Shown here: positions 25,241-35,255 of the stretch, one piece after another | How positions within the stretch are numbered: the stretch's first letter is position 1 | How the letters are laid out: every line of letters begins with the position of its first letter | Origin: Siderastrea radians | Lineage: Eukaryota; Cnidaria; Anthozoa; Scleractinia; Rhizangiidae | Reading direction: 5' to 3' | Length of the DNA stretch: 64,000 bases | NCBI GenBank assembly: GCA_964017195.1 | Contig: OZ024890.1 | Location: forward strand, 21,761,201 to 21,825,200 | The notes under the pieces: generated by a model | What the model was told of the DNA's origin: nothing | The model's database searches: none | Seen by the model: the letters and a program-made list of their open reading frames with translations, nothing else | Made by a program: the position numbers and the translations under genes

Positions 25241-25623
25241 GAGTTGTTATGAAATGCGATCCAATGTTTTGATCGATGACGTTTCGTGACGTAGAACAAT
25301 TGTTTTCGTTTCTTCCAGAACTGGTATCCTCCCGAACTGATAATGCGAGGGAACTATTATGCGCCTAACATGGCTGCAACGCTTTTTCATACTCGTAGTT
25401 CAATTTATTTTTTCTTAGCTTTTTACCTCCTTGTGCACAGTCCTTTTGATCTCAGTCATCATGATACTGCTTTCCATCAACCGAGGACCGTTTTAAGTCT
25501 TTCCGCTCGGGGATCTCAGCACGTTGCAAGACAAAGTTTAAGCTTCCACCACTCTACACGTGGACGAAACATGGATATATCTGTTACTCCTTACCAGATA
25601 ACCAGGATATTACAGTGCATATG

Positions 25624-25647
25624 GATGTTGAACTTAACCCTGGTCCG
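25624..25647 (+). other. 2A-like ribosome-skipping motif (DVELNPGP)
   Basis: The eight residues fit the 2A consensus D-(V/I)-E-x-N-P-G-P exactly. 2A-like sequences are known from non-LTR retrotransposons of sea urchins and trypanosomes (established), where they separate the N-terminus from the polyprotein or act as part of a signal sequence. Confidence 0.7.
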
Positions 25648-25864
25648 GATTCCTCAACTCAACATTACAAGCGGCGTACTTATCGAGGAAGAAGAGGTGG
25701 AAGAAAGGCCAAAGAGAGCGAAGCGTTGAAAGTGTTTAATATACAGTCCGCCATCACACCTTCATGCCTTCGCAAATTTGCATTTCATCGTAAGCCTAAT
25801 TGCAGCAACCTTGTTTACATCCCACTGGACTTGTCTCGGCGAAACTTTGGGCCTCCCATACGTC

Positions 25865-26063
25865 TTGCGTTAGACTGCGAGTAGTCTCTAATTTTGGCGA
25901 TGGCGATGGTGGGGCGGGCGAAATACACACACACGCGCGCGCGAAATTTCGAGAAGACGCGACGCGAGTAATGATATTTCGCGCCCGCGCGCGTGTGTAT
26001 TTCGCCCGCCCCACAATCGCCATCACCAAAATTAGAGACTACTCGCAGTCTAGTTTTGCGTTA
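25865..26063. mobile_element. Short palindromic element inserted in the LINE, 8-bp target duplication
   Basis: The insert 25873-26055 is an almost perfect inverted repeat: GACTGCGAGTAGTC at one end, GACTACTCGCAGTC at the other, and arms of ~75 bp with CA/CG runs. TTGCGTTA flanks both sides (25865-25872 and 26056-26063). Removing one repeat plus insert rejoins two in-frame endonuclease segments, which confirms the boundaries. An 8-bp duplication fits hAT-type MITEs (inference). Confidence 0.7.
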
Positions 26064-28990
26064 TGGAATGCTCACTCTGTTAAAACGAAAACTTCTTCTC
26101 TTTGCGATTTGGTGCTATCCCATCGCCTCAACGTGCTGTCCATCACTGAGACGTGGTTAACTGGTGATCATCATTTCACGCTCGCTGATTTAATGAACAC
26201 CTTGCAAGATTATTCGATCTACAATTTCCCTAGAACTACCTGTAGGGGTGGCGGAGTTGCTGTCGTTGCAAGAAAAGGTCTTGCCGTCAAACAAAACCAA
26301 ACCACTGGTTTTTCGTCCTTCGAGCACCTTGACTTGGTTGTCACCTCACGAAACAAAAGCTTTCGTCTATTGACAATATATCGACCGCCGCCGTCCAAGA
26401 AAAACAAACTTACACCGGATAAGTTCTTCAGTGAATTTTCAATACTTCTTGAAGATCTCATCGCCTCACCTCACCACCTGCTTTTTTCAGGTGACTTTAA
26501 TTTTCATGTCGATGATACTAGGAACTTAAATGCTATGAAATTTCACGACTTAATTACGTCCGCTGATCTCAGGCAACATGTCAATGGAGCCACTCATCGT
26601 CTTGGTCTTACTCTTGATCTGCTTATCACGCGTTCAGATGACAAGTTAATTTCCAAAGTGAGAACTTTACCAGAGTTACTCTCGGATCACAATGTTGTTG
26701 TCTGCGACATAAATCTACCTCGTCTTCCAGCATCCCGTTTAACTGTTAGCTATCGCAAGACTCGCGATATCGATCTGCAGGCTTTTCTAAGTGATATCAA
26801 CAAATCTTTGCCAGACATTCCTAGTAACAACGACACTGGTGTTGATCAGCAAATCGATAGATATGAAAATATACTTCGTTCCCTGCTCGACAAGCATGCC
26901 CCACAAATAACCAGGACAATTACACTAAGACCACACACCCCCTGGTTCACGGTCGACCTGAGAGAACTGAGGCGGGAAAAAAGGCGCTGTGAGAGAAAAT
27001 ACCTGTCCACTCGCCTTACAGTCGACAAGTATATTTATCATGAGATTTGTCGTAAATACAACCGTTCTCTAAAAGCGACTGAGGTCAGCTATTACAAGAA
27101 AAAGGTCGAGGAGTCGAATCAGAAGCAACTTTTCAAGTTTGTCGAAAAATTATTCAACATTAAATGTGCTCCAACTTTACCAAAATATGACTCCCTCGAG
27201 ACTCTTGCCGAAAGTTTTGCAGAGTTTTTCGAATCCAAAATTATCAACTTGAGGCGTGACCCCTCTGTGCAACTTGTTTCAAGACTTAACGTTGATCTAA
27301 CGGCGGAGCCATGCCGGAGTTCTTTAACAGGCTTCAAGCCTATTAGCGGTAATAAATTGAAAAATATCATACTTTCTGCAAAACCTAAAACCTGCTCCCT
27401 TGATCCACTTCCGACTTGGCTTCTAAAGAGCTGCATCGATGTCCTTTTACTGACCATAACCACTATTATGAACTTGTCTCTTGTGAAAGGCTCATTTCCT
27501 TCGGAATTCAAGAAGTCGATCGTCCGTCCTCTTATCAAGGAAGAAACTCTCGACCCTGATGAGCTTAGTAATTACAGGCCTATCTCCAATCTTTCGCTCC
27601 TGTCAAAGACACTTGAAAGAATTGTCGCCTCTCAAATCGACGAATATCTCCATGACAACGGACTTTATGCCAGAATGCAATCGGCCTACAGGAAGTACTA
27701 GCACGGAGACTGCATTGATTCGAGTAGTTAACGACATACAGCGTGCTATAGTGATGATCAGTGCGAGTCCGTTTTGGTTTTACTCGACCTTTCCGCCGCC
27801 TTCGACACAATCGATCACGAGATCCTTCTTGAGAGATTACGATTTCGTTATGGCTTCTCTAACCTAGTTCTTCAGTGGTTCACTTCTTATCTTATTGACC
27901 TTCCTCAACGCATAGTGCTGGCTAAGTTTTCTTCCCAGCCTCGTCGTTTATCATGCGGAGTCCCTCAAGGCTCTGTTTAGGACCGGTGTTATTTTCTCTC
28001 TACATTGCTCCATTGGAAGACGTAATTATGGCCCACGGTTTAAACGCAATGATGTACGCCGACGATTCTCAGCTTTACATTATTATGAGACGAAGCTATC
28101 GTGCTACTGCATTAGATGATCTTACGCTTTGTATCCAAGATACCATGTCCTGGAATGTCTCTAACATGCTTAAATGTAACCCAAAGAAGACTGAAATCAT
28201 TCACTTCTCCTCGCGTTTTTCATTGGCCAATCCAATTCCTTCTATCAAAGTTGGAGACTGTTCAATTACTCCGAGTAATGAAGGTAAAGACCTCGGGGTC
28301 ACACTTGACCGCCATCTAACTTTAAAAACTCACATCAACAATATTTGTCGCTCCGCCTCACGTTCTATTCACCAAATTGGAAAAATTAGGAGCTTTCTAT
28401 CCAGCTCTGCTTCGGAACGTCTTATTCATGCATTTGTTTCTTCAAAACTTGATTACTGCAACAGCATTCTTCTCGGTCTCCCCTCCTACGAGTTGGAGAA
28501 ACTACAACGGTTGCAAAATACAGCCGCAAGGCTAACTGTTACAGCAAAAAAGTCGGCTCACATCGCTCCAGTTTTGAAGAGTTTACACTGGCTTCCGGTG
28601 AAAGAAAGAATTATTTTTAAAATTCTCCTGGTCACGTACAAAATCCTCCATGGCTTTGCTCCAGCCTATTAAATGAGCTGCTACTTAACTACACGCCTCA
28701 TCGTTTACTACGATCAAGTAGCTTAAACCAACTGTCTATTCCAAAGACTCAAACGGTTACCTACGGTGACAGATCCTTCTCAGTCATTGCACCAAAGCTC
28801 TGGAATGACTTGCCCATTATAATCAAACAGTGTTCCACAGTTGACTCCTTTAAATCGAGATTAAAAACTTTTCTTTTTAACAGTGTCTATAGTTAGATTA
28901 GGTAAATAACTTGTTGTAAAAAGCATTGAGACTTCCATGCGTTGTAAAATGCGTTTTTTTAAGCACCTTATTTATTATTATTATTATTAT

Positions 28991-29356
28991 TTTGAAATTC
29001 CATCAATTTCGAGAGGAGTGGAGTTACTAGCTAAAGGTTCAAATTTGGGGAAACCCCACAAATTTACTAATATTTTAGGCCAGTGTGCGACTGAACCCAG
29101 CTAGTGTCAGAAACTGTTAAAAGGTTTCTTTAAATGATTTACTTTATTTAAAGGCTAACAACTTTGAAAGGGCCTGGAACTACAGAAAACCACTGCTGTC
29201 CATGCCGTCTTCTCAATCGGTTTCTCGGACCGATTCGCCTCCGAACGGATGAAAAAATATATTCATTACCATCCTGGCTATTATCCGAGGAAATACGATA
29301 CGGTACCGTTAAGTTTTCAGTAAAGTTTCCCATAAAGTTTTCTATAAATAGAGCCT

Positions 29357-29397
<41 letters not shown>

Positions 29398-30010
29398 TAT
29401 TATAATTACCGGATCTCTGTTAATACGACGACTGACAGGCCAGAAAATACTTGTCCTGTTACCGGCGCCGGATTGAGTTAAATCATGACAGGTTACAAAG
29501 AGGACGTAGGAGAGAAATATACCCCGAGGGGTACTCAATAAAGTTTCTATACGGAAGGCTCCGTCCGGAGTTTCAAACCCTTACCCTTTAATACACTAAT
29601 TGTGATCGAAACGATCTAAAAATAAACTGGTCCGTGAAAACGCCGCGACACAAATATAAGGCAATTGCACGCTCCGGGTATTGGGCTCTTGTAAATGTAC
29701 AAAGAAAGTGACAGTTCGGGACTCTAAAAGGTGGTCGCTCTTCTCCCATCAGTTAACCAGGTGGTCACCTGAACGAAGTTTTCAGATAAGAAAATTATCG
29801 AGTTTAATATTTGTTTAGGTCTCAACAAAGTTGTCCTAACAACGACATGTTCGCACAAGAAATGTGTCAAATTTAAAGGGTGACAAGTTGGTAGCGGGTA
29901 AAGGTTTTTATTGATCAGTGAACTATCTAACTTGATTTACCGTATCTCAGTCGCTTTCGCCTATGTTCTCTGTGTCCAATGGTTTATTTTTATGGCCAAT
30001 TTTTTGACAG
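28991..30010 (+). other. Upstream flank of copy D
   Basis: Matches 11378-12417. Contains the (ATC)n run at 29357-29397 and ends at the conserved acceptor TTGACAG (30004-30010). No coding exons of the 5' part of the gene. Confidence 0.55.
29357..29397. repeat. (ATC)n microsatellite, ~13 units
   Basis: Orthologous within the duplication to the ~20-unit run at 11741, so the array length has changed since duplication. Confidence 0.85.
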
Positions 30011-31161
30011 TCGCCCCTTGGATTTTATTGTCATTTAAAGAAGTGCTGGTGGAGGCGGAGCAAAACGTCACCATCGCCTGCACTGCTACAGGTCAGCCGC
30101 AGCCCAGTATCACGTGGTCCAAAGCTGTTGGTAATTTGCCAAAAGGCAGAACCGAAGTGATGGATGGGAACCTGGCAATCTACACTGCGACAAAGAAAGA
30201 CAGGGGAGTATTCATTTGTAAGGCAGAAAATATTCTTGGGGCAACAGAGGAGACGGCTCTGTTAATTGTGTTCTTCGTCTACGGTTCAAAGTCCGTCCTC
30301 CTCAAGAGGTGACCCCTATGATTGGTTCAACTGTCCGTCTGCCATGTGTGGCCGAGAACGACCTAAGAACCACAGTAACCTGGGCAAAGGATGGGAGGCC
30401 TCTACTTCCTGTCGACTCTTACGTTCTACAAAGTGGAACACTGGTTCTCGAGAACAACAAGAAAACCCACGAAGGATCTTACACCTGTAGAGCGACTAAT
30501 GCACTGACAACAGTTGAAGCTAAAGTCAAAATAAACTCTCCAGTTACTGCTGCTTCCTGTTCTGTGATAAGAAAATACGTCAGCAGTGTAAGCGGAAACT
30601 ACGTCATTGATCCAGATGGTGAGGGAGGTCTGGCACCATTTACAGTATTCTGCGACATGACTGAATGGAGTTGGCGTGACAGTCGTCAGTCACGACAGTG
30701 AAAGCAGAACGTTTGTTCGTGACGGCCTCTGTTGGGGAGGCAGAGGTAGCTACTCACGTGACATTCATTACAAAGGAGCGAGTCTGTCTCAGCTGGCGAG
30801 TCTCACCAGAGTCTCCTCACACTGTGAACAGTTTATCAAATATGAGTGTTATGATTCAATGATGTTCAGCAATGGATATGCCTGGTGGGTGTCACGTGAT
30901 TCTACTAAGATGACCTACTGGGGGGGGGGGGAGCATCTGACAGTGGTAAGTGCGCATGCAGGATGACCATTTCATGTGCAAACCCCAGATATGGCTGTAA
31001 CTGTGATAAGAATGACCATGTATGGCGTGAAGACAGCGGTCCCCTCACTGACAAGAGACATGCATCTTCCAGTAAAACAGCTCAGGTTTGGGGATGCAGG
31101 CGACAACACAAATAAAGGTTACCACATACTGGGAAAATTAAAGTGTTATGGCGCAGCATAG
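30011..31161 (+). pseudogene. Copy D: orphan type II exon 3, multiply frameshifted
   Basis: Same domain order as B (Ig2, Ig3, fibrinogen-like) and close to it in sequence. Breaks seen against B, A and C: loss of one T near 30275, between Ig2 and Ig3; loss of 5 nt near 30664 (GACTGAATGG versus GACTGACAAGAATGG); 12 G at 30920-30931 instead of GGGGTGG; and the 4-nt insertion near 31052 shared with B. The indels sum to a multiple of three, so the last ~25 codons return to the original frame, but the middle cannot be read. No 5' exons of its own. Together with B it shows the type II cassette of this unit had already decayed before the block was duplicated. Confidence 0.85.
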
Positions 31162-33235
31162 ACGCTGACTCCTTTATATACCTGAATTGTAAAAAGCACG
31201 CTGTAACCTTTTTGACTAAATCCCCGGAAGCAAGCTGGGAAGAATCGTCTATTTTAGACAATGCAAGGATTCAAGGAGCTTGGAATAGTCTTACAATTTA
31301 ATCGATCACCAAAACGGTTCACGGAAAAATAAACGTAACCGAGGATTACAAATCAATAGAATCTATTAATGATCACAGCTTGGCTTGCTGAACTAGTAAT
31401 AAGGATAAGATACCTTTCCCAGGTATCGAGAAATGAAGAACGAACGCGTCTAGCTATTAAAAATATGTTGTGTTAATTCGTTATCAATAAACTATTCAAA
31501 AAGAGTTTTATTTTGAGTCTTGATCTCTTTCGCACTTTTCTTTGCTGATGTTGTTATGTGGCGTTAGTGGGTGCATGTACACTGAATCGTTTTCTGCATC
31601 CTGCGTATTGAGGCCGCCTACGCCAAAAGGGGAAGGAAAGGGGAGATTTGCGAGCGCGAAGCGTGAGCAAGTCTATATCATGATACTACAAGGAGAAAAG
31701 CTTTTTCACAAAACAATTTGAACACACTTTACGAAATCACCTTTAACTCGTTTTTTGTCCCCTTTCTTGCAGCCAAAATTGTCACAAACGAAAGCTGGAT
31801 AATTCGTGAACCCGCTTGCCTGTCATAAATCCTGAAAAGAAACGATTTCGGCTTGGCAGAATTTTATCTCCGTTTGGCTGTTGAACAAGAGTTTTTCTTT
31901 TCGTCAGAGCTGTGACCAGTTACCACGGCACAGTCACGTCAGATTTCACGCCATCAAGTGTGAATCAGTAATCTTCCTTCCCCAGCAAAGATATCTATCT
32001 TTGCTGCGGACAAGTATAAACGGTCACTCCCTCCCTGCTCAATCGAAAATTGTGCGCAGCCGCTCAGTTTCTTTTCTTGATCAGTTACCAGGCGATACTT
32101 CGAGCGATTTCGCGAAAAAAACCCTGCTAATAATATGGTAAAGATAAGGTAAGGAAACTTTATTTTATCTCGATTAGCAAGAACGGGGGAGTGAGGGAAG
32201 GATTTAACGCGGCTTTAGCCGCTATGTCCCGGGGGTAGGGGAGCCGGGATTTCAAGTGACTGATTTGTAAGACATTAACATAACTCATATCCGCTCGCGC
32301 ACAAAACAGCTCAGCTCATTGTCAGCTACAGTGTTTAAAGAGGCCTCTGTTTTAATGGCGTTTGTGTGCGATTGGAATCATCAGTGCGCGACGAAACGTT
32401 CCCTGGGTCTCGTAGTACCTAAAGTACGCCCTTAATACGGCACATAAACGGAATAAGTGAACTTGTTTGAGAAGAAACATTATGGGAAGTCTAATGGAGA
32501 AGTAAAATGTGTGCGGGTGAGATATTTGTAGAGTCAAAACCAGCATGGAAAGAAATTTTTCGCACCATCAATTTTTTCCTCACTTTCCGTGAGAGATCCA
32601 CGCTGGATCCACGACTGTCAAAGATGGGCTACTACAGTCAAACCTGTATTCAGCGGTCACCCACGGGGAATGGCTGAAGTGACTGCTTAATACAGGAGGT
32701 TCCAGAAAATTCCACGCAATATATACCAATCAAAAATAGCACAATGGTTCTTATTTGATCACATAACGTACACTTCCATCACGAGAAGCACTCACATGGC
32801 TATGTTAGAAACAGCAACAGTAACGATATGACTGAAAGAGGGAACAAATTAAGACGCTGTCTTGTAATGATGTGTACTGTATACATGTGGTCTTTTTACT
32901 ATCTAGTCTTTGGCTAAATACTTTCAATTGCTTTAAACCAGATAGAACAGTGTAATTCAGTCATGAAAACCGCTTACTCGAGCTAGCTCGGGTATGCCAG
33001 TGCAATTAACAGTAACAATACCTTTCGACGTGCAACTAGTTAAAAGAGGACCTCATGAAGAAGAATTCGACGTACAATGTTGACAATCAAAAGGTTATTG
33101 TAAACGATCTTGCACCACGTTTGTTGTATATGCTCCATTGAATTCGGTTGATTTTGACTTTGTCGGGAAACAGTTTTCCTTCATTAGAATATTTGTCATT
33201 TCTTATTACATTTGATTTCTTCGAATTATTCTCTT
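31162..33235 (+). other. Downstream flank of D
   Basis: Near copy of 13571-15640, including the conserved 14750-15010 element (here 32350-32610) and the left half of the MITE-like element. No gene recognised. Confidence 0.5.
31486..31491 (+). terminator. Possible polyadenylation signal AATAAA behind D
   Basis: Counterpart of the signal at 13888 behind B. Confidence 0.25.
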
Positions 33236-33274
33236 GTACAAACACTGCACCGAAAAACGGATTTACAAGGATAG

Positions 33275-34090
33275 CAAAATCGCAACAAATATGAAGTAAA
33301 TACCATAAATGATTAAATTTGATCATATTTGGTCAAATTCAAATGTCATGTTTGCACCACATTTGCATGAAAAGCAAATATGGTAAATACCGCGTTTACT
33401 CGATATTTATGCAACGTAGCAAATGTGAACAGGAAGTACACATTTGAGACGAATTTACTCCTACAGTAATTACGAAGTGAAGCTAATTATTTGCTGCCCC
33501 AAAAGATGGATTTGCATGGGTGGCAAATATGAACCAAATACCATGTTTGCTGTTCTTTGATAATATTTGCACATCAGTCAAATTTTGTGTTTGGAGCACA
33601 TTTGCAAGCAAAGCAAAGATGGTAAATACCGCGTTTACTCGATGTTTACGTGGACAGCAAATATGAAGCAAATGCCATGTTTGCTTTACTTTGGTCATAT
33701 CTGCACGCAAATCAAATGACGTCTTTGCACCACATTTACAAACAAAGCAAAGATGGTAAATACCGCTATTACTCGATGTTTACATGGATAGCAAATATGA
33801 AGCAAATGCCATGTTAATTTTTTCTTTGGTCATATTTGCACATGAATCAAATCTCGCGTTTGGGCCACAGTGAAGCAAAGAAGGTGAATACAGGTCTTTG
33901 CTCCATATTTACATACCGTAGCAAACGTGTTAAATTCGTACACATTTAAGACAAATTTACCCAAAAGTAATTATGAAGCACGGTCAAATACAGTGTATAT
34001 GCTGCAGGAAAAGATGGTTTTACCTGAATAGGAAATATGACAAAAATGCCAGGTTTACTTTCCCTTGGTCACATTTGCTTGCTCTTTCAG
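33275..34090. repeat. Degenerate GCAAAT-rich tandem repeat
   Basis: Words such as GCAAATATGAAGCAAATGCCATG, split by variation, and ATGGTAAATACCGC recur at 33380, 33618 and 33749 with irregular spacing (~130-240 bp). Open frames through it are repeat artefacts. A similar region lies at 51100-52140. Confidence 0.6.
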
Positions 34091-34909
34091 GCAAAACTTA
34101 ACAATAACATCGACAACAACTGTACTCTAAAGCATGTTCAGCAAAATGCCAATATTTATTCTTATTTCAGGGAGTGTTAGTCTTTTTAGAAGTAACAGTT
34201 AATTAGCTGACCGTAAAGATAATTTTAAGGGCTAAATACATGTATTATCACCAAAGCTTTTGTAGATCAACTAATGCACCCAAGTTCCCTATTTCAAGTA
34301 CAGTTCTACTTGCAATTATTAATTCAAATGTACAATATCAAATCAATTTTTGTGGTCACAAAACTAACAGCACACTATAACACAAAACGATCAGTTTCTT
34401 GAATTGTAATCAGTGGTGACCAACGAATTCTTATTTTTTCATTACTAGGTAAAAGTGTCAAAACTAATCAATTTCTCTTTTGTAAAAACTCCCACCTTAA
34501 GTGTAAGAATACTAAAATTACACAACTAATGACACTTTCGCCAACAAAGTAAGGGTGGGAAAGCAGAGTCATATGTTTCACTGGAAAGCTGTTTGAAAGC
34601 TGGGTCAAGCTAACACAGGAGTAAAAGTTTTAACAAATGTTTCTTTGTCTCTTTTTTTGAAACCGTTTCCACCGCTTATTTTTAGTTGCAGTTTGAACAA
34701 AAAGAATTAACAGGTATCCACATCATAAGCTACAAACTTGAATTCAAAACTGATACTAACCCTGGGTTAGCTTAATCCTGTTTTAAGCAACTGTGCCCTG
34801 ATCTATTTTCTGAATGTCTTACAGGTAAGAGATTCTTCAACAGAATGCACTTTTCACTGCTTACGACTAATATAAGTGCACCAGCAGCAATTAATTATGA
34901 ATCAGTCAT
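34091..34909. other. AT-rich sequence, nothing recognised
   Basis: No open frame with recognisable domains, no RNA gene and no clear repeat was seen. Confidence 0.4.
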
Positions 34910-35255
34910 TTCCAGCAGTGCCCATTCCCCCCTTCACCAGGTCAACCCCTGGGCATTAGGGTTTTTAAAGAACAACCTGGCAAATGCCCTCAGGTAAGGT
35001 AAAAAAAAATACATGTGTGTTAATTTCTTAGTTTTTGGGCTTACCTTCATTCTAGTAATCAAAGCTAAATTGAACTTTCCCAATGAAGTTATCACTAAAA
35101 GGAAGTGACAGTACTGTGACATGAAAATCATGGGATGGCAAATGCCCTGGGGTAGACTAATGCCTGGCCCCCGTGAGGGAACATAGGAAAAATGCCCCAC
35201 ACTCATGCCTGGGAGTGGGGTGGGGGGGGGGGATAGGCACTGCTGGGACTGACTG
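34910..35255. mobile_element. MITE-like element with CCAGCAGTGCC inverted ends
   Basis: The left end CCAGCAGTGCCCATTCCCCCC pairs imperfectly with the right end GGGGGGGATAGGCACTGCTGG (ends separated by ~345 bp). Inner segments CCTGGGCATTAGGG and ATGCCTGGGAG continue the symmetry. No target duplication could be fixed. Confidence 0.5.

Larger units (their letters stand above)
25615..28898 (+). pseudogene. LINE ORF2: 2A-like motif, endonuclease, reverse transcriptase, broken
   Basis: Domains in order: DVELNPGP near the start; endonuclease with ITETWL (about 26140), GDFNFHVDD (about 26493) and SDHNVV (about 26685); reverse transcriptase with NYRPISNLSLL (about 27570), LDLSAAFDTIDH (about 27780), GVPQGS (about 27957) and MMYADDSQLY (about 28050); conserved tail reaching the stop near 28896. 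Breaks: palindromic insertion at 25873-26063; an apparent 2-nt loss near 27700; 1-nt losses near 27977 and 28670. The enzyme would copy its RNA into nicked chromosomal DNA if intact (established for the family). It is now non-functional. An upstream frame starting at 25370 encodes a hydrophobic, signal-peptide-like stretch, possibly the shifted true N-terminus. Confidence 0.8.
25240..28990 (+). mobile_element. Non-LTR retrotransposon (L2/CR1-like LINE), inactivated
   Basis: One strand encodes an apurinic-type endonuclease followed by a reverse transcriptase and ends in a (TTA)n tail at 28972-28990, the usual plan of L2/CR1 elements. Left boundary is approximate. A short palindromic element is inserted at 25873-26063, and several small indels break the reading frame. 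It sits in the C-D spacer, where block 1 has only ~45 bp of unrelated sequence. Clade assignment rests on motifs and tail only. Confidence 0.8.
20795..33235 (+). repeat. Segmental duplication block 2 (copies C and D with flanks)
   Basis: Counterpart of 6073-15640. Collinear, but enlarged by a 4.45-kb insert (about 24535-28988) that carries the LINE and replaces ~45 bp found in block 1 (11331-11377). Homology stops at about 33235, inside the MITE-like element seen whole in block 1. Confidence 0.8.

Noticed and set aside
33275..34090. CRISPR-like array
   Set aside because: Repeat spacing and sequence are irregular, there are no unique spacers of constant length, and the host is a eukaryote.
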